A stretch of 64,000 bases of DNA, from positions 1-64,000 of the forward strand of contig JAEZHI010000038.1 in the NCBI GenBank assembly GCA_023436885.1, read 5' to 3'. The position numbers were made by a program, and so were the translations under genes. The notes beneath the pieces were generated by a model. The model was not told the DNA's origin, made no database searches, and saw only the letters and a list, made by a program, of their open reading frames with translations. This stretch comes from Pseudomonadota bacterium. Its GTDB lineage: Bacteria; Pseudomonadota; Alphaproteobacteria; Rhizobiales; Pleomorphomonadaceae. Positions 52,087 through 60,515 of the stretch are shown here, in pieces. Position 1 is the first letter of the stretch, and the number at the start of each line of letters is the position of its first letter.

Positions 52087-52938
52087 ATGAGCATCCCCTA
52101 CGCCAAGATGAACGGCATCGGCAACGAGATCGTCGTGCTCGACTTGCGCGGACGTTCCGAGACCGTGACGGCCGAGGCGGCTCGTGCCATCGGCGCCCAG
52201 GAGCACTTCGACCAGTTGATGGTGCTCTACGCTCCGCGCACGCCGAACACGCTGGCCTTCATGCGCATCTTCAATATCGATGGCTCCGAGAGTTTCGCCT
52301 GCGGCAACGGTACACGTTGTGTCGGCACGCGCTTATTCGAAGGCGGCGCACCGTCGTCGTTTTTCCTGGAATCGAGGGCCGGTCTCCTGCGCGTCGAAAA
52401 GGCCGAACGGGGCCTTGTGACGGTCGACATGGGCGAGCCGCGCTTTGCCTGGGATGCCATTCCCCTCGCCGAGCCATTTGCCGATACCCGCGCCATCGAG
52501 TTGCAGATCGGACCGATCGACGCGCCCATCCTGCATTCCCCATCGGTCGTCAACGTAGGCAACCCTCACGCCATTTTCTGGGTGGATGATGTCGAGGCCT
52601 ACAACCTCGCGGCCATCGGCCCAATGCTCGAAAACCACCCCATCTTCCCCGAGCGCGCCAACATCTCGCTTGCGCATGTTACGGCGTCCGACGCACTGAC
52701 GCTGAAGGTGTGGGAGCGCGGTGCCGGGTTGACGCGGGCCTGCGGCTCCGCAGCCTGTGCCGCCGCCGTTTCGGCATCCCGTACGCGCCGCACCGGCCGC
52801 AAGGTGCGCGTGACACTTCCCGGTGGTGACCTGGTCATCGAATGGACAGCGGGAAACCGGATCCTGATGACCGGTGCTACCGAATTCGAACACGACGGCC
52901 TGCTGACGGAAGATATTTTCGCACCGGCCGCCGCCTGA
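52087..52938 (+). CDS. dapF: Diaminopimelate epimerase
   Basis: A 283-residue PLP-independent epimerase converting LL- to meso-diaminopimelate for lysine and peptidoglycan. Both catalytic cysteines are present: Cys72 in FACGNGTRC and Cys219 in TRACGSAACAA. It is the first of a plus-strand group that includes mtaB and ftsY, an arrangement shared by related bacteria. Confidence 0.97.
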   Translation: MSIPYAKMNGIGNEIVVLDLRGRSETVTAEAARAIGAQEHFDQLMVLYAPRTPNTLAFMRIFNIDGSESFACGNGTRCVGTRLFEGGAPSSFFLESRAGLLRVEKAERGLVTVDMGEPRFAWDAIPLAEPFADTRAIELQIGPIDAPILHSPSVVNVGNPHAIFWVDDVEAYNLAAIGPMLENHPIFPERANISLAHVTASDALTLKVWERGAGLTRACGSAACAAAVSASRTRRTGRKVRVTLPGGDLVIEWTAGNRILMTGATEFEHDGLLTEDIFAPAAA

Positions 52939-52963
52939 GGCGATTCGCCTCTTAAGGCATATC

Positions 52964-53806
52964 ATGGAACACGGCACTCCCAGCTCCACCGCCCTAGTTG
53001 CTGCTGCCATACGGGCAGCACACCAGACCTTCGACGACGGGCGGGTATTCCGCGACCCGTTTGCCGAGGACATGTTGGGGCCGGAAGGCGCACCATTGAT
53101 GATGGGTCTTCCCATTATCCTGGGCTATCGGAGGATGCGCTTCCTTATGGCAGCCCGCAGCCGATATGCCGATGACGCGCTGACCGACGCGGTCGGTCGC
53201 GGCTGTCGGCAGGTGGTGGTGCTTGGCGCGGGCCTGGACACCCTCAGTCTCCGCAATCCCTACCGCGCGGCGGGGCTTCGTGTCTTCGAGGTCGACCATC
53301 CGGCGACCCAAGCCGACAAGTGTCGTCGTCTGCTGCGTTTCGGACCAAAGCTGCCGGCCGGCCTTTCTCTGGTGCCGGCAATATTCGGCGAAAATGACGT
53401 CGCCGCTGCCCTTGCAGCCGCCGGCTGGCGGGCCGATGAGCCAACCTTCTTTCAAATGCTAGGCGTGGTCATTTATCTTCCAACGGCGATAAGGCAGACG
53501 ATCTTCAACTTCGTTGGCGGTCTCGCAGGCGCCGAAATCGTCTTCGACTATTCGACGCCACCGGAAGACCAAGCTCCCAAAGGCCGCGCCGTCACCGAAA
53601 AACTGATGACGGAAGCAGCCAAGACCGGCGAACCGTGGCTCGGCCTCGTTACACCGGCAACGCTCGCTGCCGAGCTTGCCACTGTTGGCCTCTCCGATAT
53701 CGAAGACCTCAACCTTCAGGCGCTTCGGCTGCGCTACCTTGGCGAGCCTTCGACGGAGAACGGCGATTTCGGTCCGCATGTGCTGCATGCCCGGCGGCCT
53801 GACTGA
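52964..53806 (+). CDS. Class I SAM-dependent methyltransferase (leucine carboxyl methyltransferase-like)
   Basis: A 280-residue O-methyltransferase-like protein. VVVLGAGLDTLSLRNPY is the SAM-binding motif I, and FEVDHPATQADKCRRL is the acidic loop and following helix. This is the family of Ppm1/TcmP-like methyltransferases often annotated as putative methyltransferases of the TIGR00027 type. It is inserted between dapF and mtaB. The substrate is unknown. Confidence 0.82.
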   Translation: MEHGTPSSTALVAAAIRAAHQTFDDGRVFRDPFAEDMLGPEGAPLMMGLPIILGYRRMRFLMAARSRYADDALTDAVGRGCRQVVVLGAGLDTLSLRNPYRAAGLRVFEVDHPATQADKCRRLLRFGPKLPAGLSLVPAIFGENDVAAALAAAGWRADEPTFFQMLGVVIYLPTAIRQTIFNFVGGLAGAEIVFDYSTPPEDQAPKGRAVTEKLMTEAAKTGEPWLGLVTPATLAAELATVGLSDIEDLNLQALRLRYLGEPSTENGDFGPHVLHARRPD

Positions 53807-53893
53807 GCCGGCCTGCCTCGCCGTTTCCGCTCTGGCAATTTCCGCGCCTTTCCGCCATATAGCCGGTTTGAACACGAGCATCGGAACGAAAGC

Positions 53894-55150
53894 ATGGCAA
53901 TCGAGGTGATCACTTTCGGCTGCCGCCTCAACACGGCGGAATCGGAGGTGATGCGTCAGAAGGCAATTGAGGCTGGACTTTCCGAGGCCGTACTGGTCAA
54001 CACCTGTGCCGTCACGGGCGAAGCGGTGCGCCAAGCAAAGCAGGCCATTCGCCGTGCAAGACGGGCAAATCCGGGTGCCCGCATCGTCGTGACCGGTTGC
54101 GCCGCCCAGACTTCGCCGGAGTTGTTCGCTGGGATGGACGAGGTCGACCTTGTCGTTGGCAACGCCGATAAGCTCAGCGAGACGGCCTATCAGGCCATTC
54201 CGGATTTCGGCGTATCTGCGGAAGAAAAGACCCGCGTCAATGACATCATGAGCGTGCGCGAGACGGCGCTGCACCTCGTAGATGGTTTTGAGGGCCGCAC
54301 CCGCGCCTTCGTTCAGGTTCAGAATGGATGCGACCATCGGTGCACCTTCTGCATCATTCCCTTCGGTCGTGGCAACTCGCGCTCCGTGCCGATGGGCGAC
54401 GTGGTCGCCCAGGTCCGCCGCCTCGTCGAGAATGGCTACGCTGAAGTCGTGCTGACTGGTGTCGATCTCACGTCCTACGGGGACGATCTGCCGGGTACGC
54501 CACGCCTCGGTCGGTTGACGCGATCCATCCTGAAGGAAGTGCCGGAACTCGCGCGTCTCCGCATCTCCTCGATCGACTCCATCGAAGCCGATCCAGATCT
54601 GATGGCAGCCATCGCCGAAGAAGAGCGACTGATGCCCCACATGCATCTGTCCCTCCAGCATGGCGACGATCTGATTTTGAAGCGCATGAAGCGGCGCCAC
54701 CTCCGGGCCGACGCCATTCGCTTTTGTGACGAAGCACGGCGCCTGCGGCCGGACATGGTGTTTGGAGCCGACATCATCGCCGGTTTCCCGACCGAGACCG
54801 AGGACATGTTCCGGAACTCGCTCGCCATCGTTGACGATTGCGGCTTGACCCATCTCCACGTCTTCCCCTATTCGCCGCGCCCCGGCACGCCGGCTGCCCG
54901 GATGCCACAAGTTGAACGTGCTGAAATAAAGTCGCGCGCGTCAAGATTGCGTGAGAAAGGCGAGACAGCCTTTCACGCCCACCTCGAGGCCGAGACGGGT
55001 CGCCATCATGCCGTGCTTGTAGAAAAGGATGGGCTCGGCCGCACGGAACAGTTCACGCTTACCGAGATCGATCGCGGCGCACCCGGTGAAATCGTGAATG
55101 CCGTCGTGACGGGCCATACCGACCGCACCCTCATTTCAAAGGCCGCCTGA
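53894..55150 (+). CDS. mtaB: tRNA t6A37 methylthiotransferase MtaB
   Basis: A 418-residue radical-SAM methylthiotransferase that converts t6A37 to ms2t6A in ANN-reading tRNAs. The N-terminal domain has Cys10, Cys38 and Cys69 for the auxiliary cluster. The radical-SAM motif CDHRCTFC (Cys146, Cys150, Cys153) follows, and a TRAM-like C-terminus. Next to ftsY. Confidence 0.95.
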   Translation: MAIEVITFGCRLNTAESEVMRQKAIEAGLSEAVLVNTCAVTGEAVRQAKQAIRRARRANPGARIVVTGCAAQTSPELFAGMDEVDLVVGNADKLSETAYQAIPDFGVSAEEKTRVNDIMSVRETALHLVDGFEGRTRAFVQVQNGCDHRCTFCIIPFGRGNSRSVPMGDVVAQVRRLVENGYAEVVLTGVDLTSYGDDLPGTPRLGRLTRSILKEVPELARLRISSIDSIEADPDLMAAIAEEERLMPHMHLSLQHGDDLILKRMKRRHLRADAIRFCDEARRLRPDMVFGADIIAGFPTETEDMFRNSLAIVDDCGLTHLHVFPYSPRPGTPAARMPQVERAEIKSRASRLREKGETAFHAHLEAETGRHHAVLVEKDGLGRTEQFTLTEIDRGAPGEIVNAVVTGHTDRTLISKAA

Positions 55151-55167
55151 GGCGAAGGACGAACGAC

Positions 55168-56199
55168 ATGTCGGACGACAAGAAGCCGGGTCTCATCGGT
55201 CGCTGGTTTGGTGGCGGGCGGGAAACGCCTGACACACGTGAATCACAGAGCGAACCAGCCCCGGCTCCTGTCGTCGAGCGCCAGTCATGGTTTCATCGCC
55301 TCAGGAGCGGCATGTCTCGCTCCTCTCAAGCAATTGGCGGCGGCATCGTCTCCATTTTCACCAAGCGCAAGCTCGATGCCGAAACGCTTGAGGAACTGGA
55401 GGACGTGCTCATCCAGGCCGACCTTGGCGTCGCCGTCGCATCGGCCATCACCGCTCAGCTGTCGGCCGATCGCTATGGCAAGGACATCACCGACGAAGAG
55501 GTAAAGAACATCCTGGCCGCCGAGGTCGAAAAGGTACTCGTCCCCGTTGCAGTCCCCTTCTCGCTCAAAGCCGACAAGGCTCCGCATGTGGTCCTGGTCG
55601 TCGGCGTCAACGGTTCCGGCAAGACGACAACCATCGGCAAGCTCGCCTCGAAGTTCACGGCCGAAGGCAAGAAGGTCATGCTGGCTGCCGGCGATACCTT
55701 TCGTGCCGCCGCCATCGATCAGCTCAAGGTGTGGGCGGGACGGGCCAATGTGCCGATCGTCACGCGTGAGGTCGGGGCGGACTCGGCGGGCCTCGCCTTT
55801 GATGCCCTGACTCGGGCGAAGGCCGAAGGAATCGACCTGCTGATGATCGACACCGCCGGCCGCCTGCAGAACAAGGCCGAGCTGATGGCCGAACTCGAAA
55901 AGGTTGTTCGCGTCATCCGCAAGATCGATCCCAGCGCGCCACATGACGTGCTGCTCGTGCTCGACGCCACCACCGGTCAGAACGCCATCTCTCAGGTCGA
56001 AGCCTTCGGCCGGACGGCCGGCGTCACAGGCCTTGTCATGACAAAACTCGATGGCACAGCGCGCGGCGGCATCCTTGTCGCCATCGCCGAGAAGTTTGCG
56101 CTCCCCGTACATTTCATCGGCGTCGGCGAAGGCATCGACGATCTCGAGCCTTTCGAAGCCAGCGATTTCGCTCGCGCCATCGCGGGGCTTGCCGACTGA
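55168..56199 (+). CDS. ftsY: SRP receptor FtsY
   Basis: A 343-residue SRP receptor GTPase. The A domain is short (about residues 1-45, Pro/Glu-rich). The NG domain has G1 GVNGSGKTTTIGKLA, DTAGRLQNK and TKLDGTARGG. It docks Ffh-ribosome complexes at the membrane. It is 17 bp after mtaB. Confidence 0.97.
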   Translation: MSDDKKPGLIGRWFGGGRETPDTRESQSEPAPAPVVERQSWFHRLRSGMSRSSQAIGGGIVSIFTKRKLDAETLEELEDVLIQADLGVAVASAITAQLSADRYGKDITDEEVKNILAAEVEKVLVPVAVPFSLKADKAPHVVLVVGVNGSGKTTTIGKLASKFTAEGKKVMLAAGDTFRAAAIDQLKVWAGRANVPIVTREVGADSAGLAFDALTRAKAEGIDLLMIDTAGRLQNKAELMAELEKVVRVIRKIDPSAPHDVLLVLDATTGQNAISQVEAFGRTAGVTGLVMTKLDGTARGGILVAIAEKFALPVHFIGVGEGIDDLEPFEASDFARAIAGLAD

Positions 56200-56321
56200 G
56201 GCTACGCCTAACGGTCAAGCTCCCCCCGACAAGCCCGGATTGCCGGTCGCCGACGAAATCGTTATGTGTGCAGCTTGGAATACGTCAAAGCCGCGCCCGT
56301 CGCCCACGCCCAGAGGCAAGC

Positions 56322-57050
56322 ATGTCCCTCGCCGACCTGGCCAATCCCACCCGTTTCCTGGCTCTCGCCGGTCGCCTGATTCCCTGGCTTGCCGGAATAA
56401 CGCTCGTGCTTTTCGCGATCGGCCTCGCGCTGGTGGCCCGCTCGCCTGCCGACTATCTCCAGGGCGAAACGGTCAGGATCATGTACATCCACGTGCCCGC
56501 CGCGTGGCTTTCGATGCTGACCTATTCGATCATGTCGGTCTCCGCGCTTGGCACCCTCGTCTGGCGGCATCCGCTCGCTGATGTCGCCGCTCGCGCCGCC
56601 GCGCCGATTGGCGCGACCTTCACCGCTCTGGCACTGGTAACCGGTTCGCTCTGGGGCCGGCCGATGTGGGGCACCTACTGGGAGTGGGATGCGCGCCTCA
56701 CGTCTGTCCTGGTCTTGTTCATCATGTATCTCGGGCTCATCGCCCTGTGGCGCACCATCGAGGATCCAACCCGTGGCGCCCGTGCCGCTGCAATTTTGAT
56801 TCTGGTGGGTTCCGTCAATCTGCCGATCATCAAGTTTTCGGTCGACTGGTGGAACACGCTGCATCAGCCGGCTTCGGTGTTCCGCGTCGGCGGGCCGACC
56901 ATAGATGGGACGATGCTATTGCCGCTGGCAGCGATGGCGATTGCGTTCACCTTTCTTCTTGTGACGCTGCATCTTGGCGCCATGCGGAACGAGATCCTGC
57001 GCCGGCGCATCCGTGCACTCGGTCTGACTGCCGCGGGAGCCAGCCGATGA
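56322..57050 (+). CDS. ccmC: Heme exporter/handling protein CcmC
   Basis: A 242-residue membrane protein with six predicted helices. The tryptophan-rich heme-handling motif is WGTYWEWDARLTS, flanked by conserved His residues (IHVPAAW and WWNTLHQPAS). It loads heme onto CcmE during c-type cytochrome maturation. The ATG at 56322 fits the family start. ccmA and ccmB, which usually precede it, are absent here; ftsY takes their place. Confidence 0.95.
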   Translation: MSLADLANPTRFLALAGRLIPWLAGITLVLFAIGLALVARSPADYLQGETVRIMYIHVPAAWLSMLTYSIMSVSALGTLVWRHPLADVAARAAAPIGATFTALALVTGSLWGRPMWGTYWEWDARLTSVLVLFIMYLGLIALWRTIEDPTRGARAAAILILVGSVNLPIIKFSVDWWNTLHQPASVFRVGGPTIDGTMLLPLAAMAIAFTFLLVTLHLGAMRNEILRRRIRALGLTAAGASR

Positions 57051-57259
57051 TTGCCGCTCTCGGTCCTTATGCCAATTTCATCCTGCTGAGCTATGCAGCG
57101 GCGGCACTGGCTGCTTTTGGTCTGACACTCTGGGTCATCCTGGACCATCGCCAGCTGAAGAACACCCTTGCGGCACTCGAAGCCCGTGGCCTTACCCGCA
57201 GATCAGCACGGGCCGCCGCTCGCATGGCAACCGAAACGCCACTGGAGACGCAAGCTTGA
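57047..57259 (+). CDS. ccmD: Heme exporter protein CcmD
   Basis: A 70-residue single-span membrane protein: YANFILLSYAAAALAAFGLT forms the helix, and a basic Arg/Ala-rich tail faces the cytoplasm. The CcmD family helps release holo-CcmE. The start overlaps ccmC by 4 bp. It is identified by size, topology and its position between ccmC and ccmG. Confidence 0.88.
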   Translation: MIAALGPYANFILLSYAAAALAAFGLTLWVILDHRQLKNTLAALEARGLTRRSARAAARMATETPLETQA

Positions 57260-57840
57260 GCACACCGTCGCGCCGCCGCGTCGGGTTTCTGGCGCTGATT
57301 CCGTTTGCTCTTTTCGCAGCGCTGGCCGTCTTGTTCTATACGCGCTTGGGCGCTGGCGATCCCTCGGAGGTCCCTTCCGCCCTGATCGGCAAGCCGGTAC
57401 CGGAATTCAAGCTGGAAGGAGTGGCCGGCCTGACCAAGGACGGCGCGCCGGTTCCTGGCCTTTCAGCCAGTGACCTTGCGGAAGGTGTATTCGTCGTCAA
57501 CATCTTCGCCAGCTGGTGCGCTCCCTGTCGGGCCGAGCATCCTTTGCTGACCACTCTCGCCAAGGACCAGAGAGTCCGTCTCTACGGGCTCAACTACAAG
57601 GATGGCGACGACCAGGCGCTGCGTTTCCTCAATGGCCTCGGGAATCCCTACGCCGCCATTGGCGCAGATCGGAACGGCCGCGTTGGCATAGACTGGGGCG
57701 TTTATGGCGTGCCCGAGACGTTTGTGGTGGCAAATGGCCACATCGCCGCCAAGCTGGTAGGTCCGCTGAGCCCTGAGCGGATCTCGGCCGAGCTGATGCC
57801 GGCCATCGACAAGGCGTTGACCGCTCAGGCCGCGCCGTAA
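57256..57840 (+). CDS. ccmG: Thiol:disulfide interchange protein CcmG/DsbE
   Basis: A 194-residue membrane-anchored thioredoxin-fold protein. The N-terminal anchor is FLALIPFALFAALAVLFY, the active site WCAPC (Cys88, Cys91), and the cis-proline lies in YGVPETFVV. It reduces apocytochrome c or CcmH. It appears to start at TTG (57256) within a TTGA overlap with ccmD; no in-frame ATG precedes the anchor, so a rare TTG start is the best reading. Confidence 0.92.
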   Translation: MSTPSRRRVGFLALIPFALFAALAVLFYTRLGAGDPSEVPSALIGKPVPEFKLEGVAGLTKDGAPVPGLSASDLAEGVFVVNIFASWCAPCRAEHPLLTTLAKDQRVRLYGLNYKDGDDQALRFLNGLGNPYAAIGADRNGRVGIDWGVYGVPETFVVANGHIAAKLVGPLSPERISAELMPAIDKALTAQAAP

Positions 57841-58499
57841 TCGCGATACCCGAAAATGGCACTGCCGACGCGCACGTGCGTCGCGCCCTGCCCGATCGCC
57901 GTTTCATAATCCGACGACATGCCCATCGAACGAAAAGCGACGCCGGCTCGTCTCGCCAGTTCGTCGAGCAGCGCGAAATGCGGCGACGGCGGATCTCCGA
58001 CCGGGGGGATGCACATCAGCCCGGCGATGGTCAGTCCGTGAACTTCGCGGCAGCGTTTCACGAAATCCACCGTCTCGCGCGGAGCAACGCCGGCCTTCTG
58101 CGGTTCTTCACCCGTGTTGACCTGAACAAACAGCTTCGGGAAGCGCCCCTGATCGCGCATTTCCTTGGCAAGGGCCGCAGCGATCTTGTCCCGATCGACC
58201 GTATGAATGACATCGAACAGGGCAACCGCTTCATGCGCTTTGTTCGACTGCAGCGGTCCGATCAGATGCAGCTCGACGGCTGGAAAATCGACCTTTACTG
58301 AAGGAAACTTGGCGGCTGCCTCCTGAACACGATTCTCGCCGAAGACGAACTGCCCTGCGGCAATGGCAGAGCGAACATCAGCTTCGGGAAATGTCTTAGA
58401 GACCGCAATCAGCGTGACCGAGCCGGCCGGCCGACCGGCCTCTGCCTCAACGCCCTCGATCGTCGCCCGTACCCGCCCAAGCGCTTCGGAAATGGTCAT
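57825..58499 (-). CDS. yggS: YggS/PLPBP family pyridoxal-phosphate homeostasis protein
   Basis: A 224-residue PLP-binding protein. The PLP lysine is Lys35 in LIAVSKTFP; FGENRVQEA, LHLIGPLQSNK and GMSSDYETAI are conserved. It maintains vitamin B6 and amino-acid balance without a known catalytic activity. The ATG at 58499 has GGAGG upstream. It overlaps the end of ccmG by 16 bp on the opposite strand. Confidence 0.95.
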   Translation of the reverse strand: MTISEALGRVRATIEGVEAEAGRPAGSVTLIAVSKTFPEADVRSAIAAGQFVFGENRVQEAAAKFPSVKVDFPAVELHLIGPLQSNKAHEAVALFDVIHTVDRDKIAAALAKEMRDQGRFPKLFVQVNTGEEPQKAGVAPRETVDFVKRCREVHGLTIAGLMCIPPVGDPPSPHFALLDELARRAGVAFRSMGMSSDYETAIGQGATHVRVGSAIFGYRDYGAA

Positions 58500-58724
58500 G
58501 CTTCCCTCCAGGATCCGCCAAGATCTCTGCGACCACCAATCGAAACCGCAGGAGCTCGTTCGTCGCAAGGTCGACATTGCCTGTCTTTCGCGTCGCCCAT
58601 CGTCTTGTCAAGATGGGGAGGAAATCTCCACCTTGTTTCGCCATCTTCTGATCTTTAAGTGAAGACGATCATTTGCCGAAACGTCCTGCGCCGGCGCGGG
58701 GCGACAAAGGAAAAGGTGTCTGCA

Positions 58725-59396
58725 ATGACTAGAACCCAGAGGATGGGGCGCCGTGCGTTCCTGCACAGCGTTGGTGCTGCCGGCCTCACGTTGGCGCTCA
58801 CCGCTGTTGCAACGCCAATTGCCGTGACCAGCGCCTCGGCCAAGCCCAATCTGGCCAATCTGTCACCCGAGCAACTCGCAACCGTGCAGGCGGTCAACCG
58901 CTATTTCAATTCCCTCACCACCTTCGAGGGGAAGTTCCTGCAAACGGCTCCCGATGGAGGCGAAACCACCGGCTACTTCGTCATCGATCGCCCCGGCAAG
59001 ATGCGCTTCCGCTATTATCCGCCGGCGCAGCTCGACATTACAGTCGATGGGCGAACGGTTGCGGTTGACGACAAGGCGATGCAATCGCAGACACTCTACC
59101 TGCTGTCGGAAACCCCGTTGCGGTTCCTGCTCGACAAGAACATCAACCTGCTCGAAGAGGCAGTCGTGCAGTCGGTAAGCGCCGACTCCGATTTCATCGT
59201 CATTCGCCTTCAGGACCCGGGCACGTTTGTCACCAGCCATCTCACCCTCTATTTTGACGCTCGGACCACCGAACTGAAGCAGTGGACGGTGACCGACGAC
59301 CAGGGTCTCGATACCACGGTCGCCATTTACGAGACCAAAGTGGGCAATCCGACCAATCCCGAGTGGTTCCAGATCAACTATTCTAAGTATAAATGA
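58725..59396 (+). CDS. lolA: Outer-membrane lipoprotein carrier LolA, with twin-arginine-like signal
   Basis: A 223-residue LolA-family periplasmic chaperone for lipoproteins. The core spans FEGKFLQTAPDG through TTGYFVIDRPGKMRFRYYPP to the C-terminal FQINYSKY. The signal begins MGRRAFLHSVGAAGL, a twin-arginine type, with cleavage probably after SASA. AAGGAAAAGG lies upstream of the ATG. In most relatives lolA is beside ftsK; here it is with the septation-protein gene, whose start is just after its stop. Confidence 0.85.
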   Translation: MTRTQRMGRRAFLHSVGAAGLTLALTAVATPIAVTSASAKPNLANLSPEQLATVQAVNRYFNSLTTFEGKFLQTAPDGGETTGYFVIDRPGKMRFRYYPPAQLDITVDGRTVAVDDKAMQSQTLYLLSETPLRFLLDKNINLLEEAVVQSVSADSDFIVIRLQDPGTFVTSHLTLYFDARTTELKQWTVTDDQGLDTTVAIYETKVGNPTNPEWFQINYSKYK

Positions 59397-59419
59397 TGGC
59401 TGAAAGCCAGGAGTCATCG

Positions 59420-60016
59420 ATGACCGACGTGCCCGCCGCAGGCCGCAAGGCTGAGAACCCCTGGCTCAAACTCGGGCTGGAACTCGGACCACTTCTTGTT
59501 TTCTTCTTCGCCAACGGTCGCTTCGGCATCTTCATTGCGACAGGCGCTTTCATGGCCGCGATGGCCGTGGCACTGGCGGCGTCTTGGATCATCAATCGCC
59601 GCCTTGCCATCATGCCCCTGGTCACTGGCATCGTCGTGGCCATCTTCGGCACGTTGACGCTCGTCTTGCACGACGACACGTTCATCAAGATGAAGCCGAC
59701 CATCGTCAACTGCCTGTTCGGTGGCGCGTTGCTCGGCGGTCTCCTGTTTGGCAAAACCCTGCTCGGCTACGTTTTCGACGGAGCCTTTCATCTCGACGAC
59801 GCCGGTTGGCGTAAACTGACCATTCGTTGGGGCGTATTCTTTTTTCTGCTGGCCATCCTCAACGAAGCCATCTGGCGCACTCAGACGACCGAATTCTGGA
59901 TCGCGTTCAAGGTCTGGGGCATCATGCCGCTGACCCTTGTCTTTTCGATCGCCCAGCTGCCGCTTCTGTCTCGCCATGCCATTGAGCAACCGACTGCGCA
60001 AAAGGAACCGTCATGA
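59420..60016 (+). CDS. Inner-membrane septation protein A (YciB/IspZ)
   Basis: A 198-residue polytopic membrane protein of the YciB/IspZ family with about six helices, beginning LKLGLELGPLLVFFFANGRFG and including KPTIVNCLFGGALLGGLLFG and RWGVFFFLLAILNE. It is linked to cell-envelope synthesis and septation. The ATG at 59420 has AGGAG five bases upstream and is preferred over one at 59393 that overlaps lolA without a Shine-Dalgarno. Confidence 0.9.
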   Translation: MTDVPAAGRKAENPWLKLGLELGPLLVFFFANGRFGIFIATGAFMAAMAVALAASWIINRRLAIMPLVTGIVVAIFGTLTLVLHDDTFIKMKPTIVNCLFGGALLGGLLFGKTLLGYVFDGAFHLDDAGWRKLTIRWGVFFFLLAILNEAIWRTQTTEFWIAFKVWGIMPLTLVFSIAQLPLLSRHAIEQPTAQKEPS

Positions 60017-60408
60017 CCAAGGCGATCGCCAATTTGGCTTTGCTGGTTGCCGATTATGACGGGGCGATCGACTTCTACGTCGGAAAGCTCGGCTTCTCCC
60101 TGCTTGAAGACACGGCGCTCGGTGACGGAAAGCGCTGGGTACGCGTGGCTCCCTCCGATGGTGGTACCGCCCTACTCCTTGCCCTCGCCGACGGGCCGGA
60201 ACAAGCGGCGCACATCGGTGATCAGACCGGCGGTCGGGTCTTCCTCTTCTTGCAGACCGACGATTTCGCGCGCGATCACGCCCTGTTCTCGCAGCATGGC
60301 GTTCAGTTCTTGGAACAACCGCGACATGAGGCCTATGGCACTGTCGCGGTCTTTGAAGATCTCTACGGAAACCGCTGGGATCTCATTGAGCCGAAGCAAG
60401 CCGGCTGA
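60013..60408 (+). CDS. VOC-family (glyoxalase/dioxygenase fold) protein
   Basis: A 131-residue protein with the paired beta-alpha-beta-beta-beta pattern of the vicinal-oxygen-chelate fold (ANLALLVADYDGAIDFYVGK at the start, AVFEDLYGNRWDLIEP at the end). The metal ligands cannot be assigned with certainty. Overlaps the septation-protein gene by 4 bp. Function unknown. Confidence 0.82.
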   Translation: MTKAIANLALLVADYDGAIDFYVGKLGFSLLEDTALGDGKRWVRVAPSDGGTALLLALADGPEQAAHIGDQTGGRVFLFLQTDDFARDHALFSQHGVQFLEQPRHEAYGTVAVFEDLYGNRWDLIEPKQAG

Positions 60409-60515
60409 CGCCCACTCCCCTTCCGACACTGCGAACTGACTGGAAGGGCTGGATCATTTCCGGCCTTTGGGTCTAGTGTCGCCCGACCCGTTTCCAAGCT
60501 AAGGACATTTTCTTC

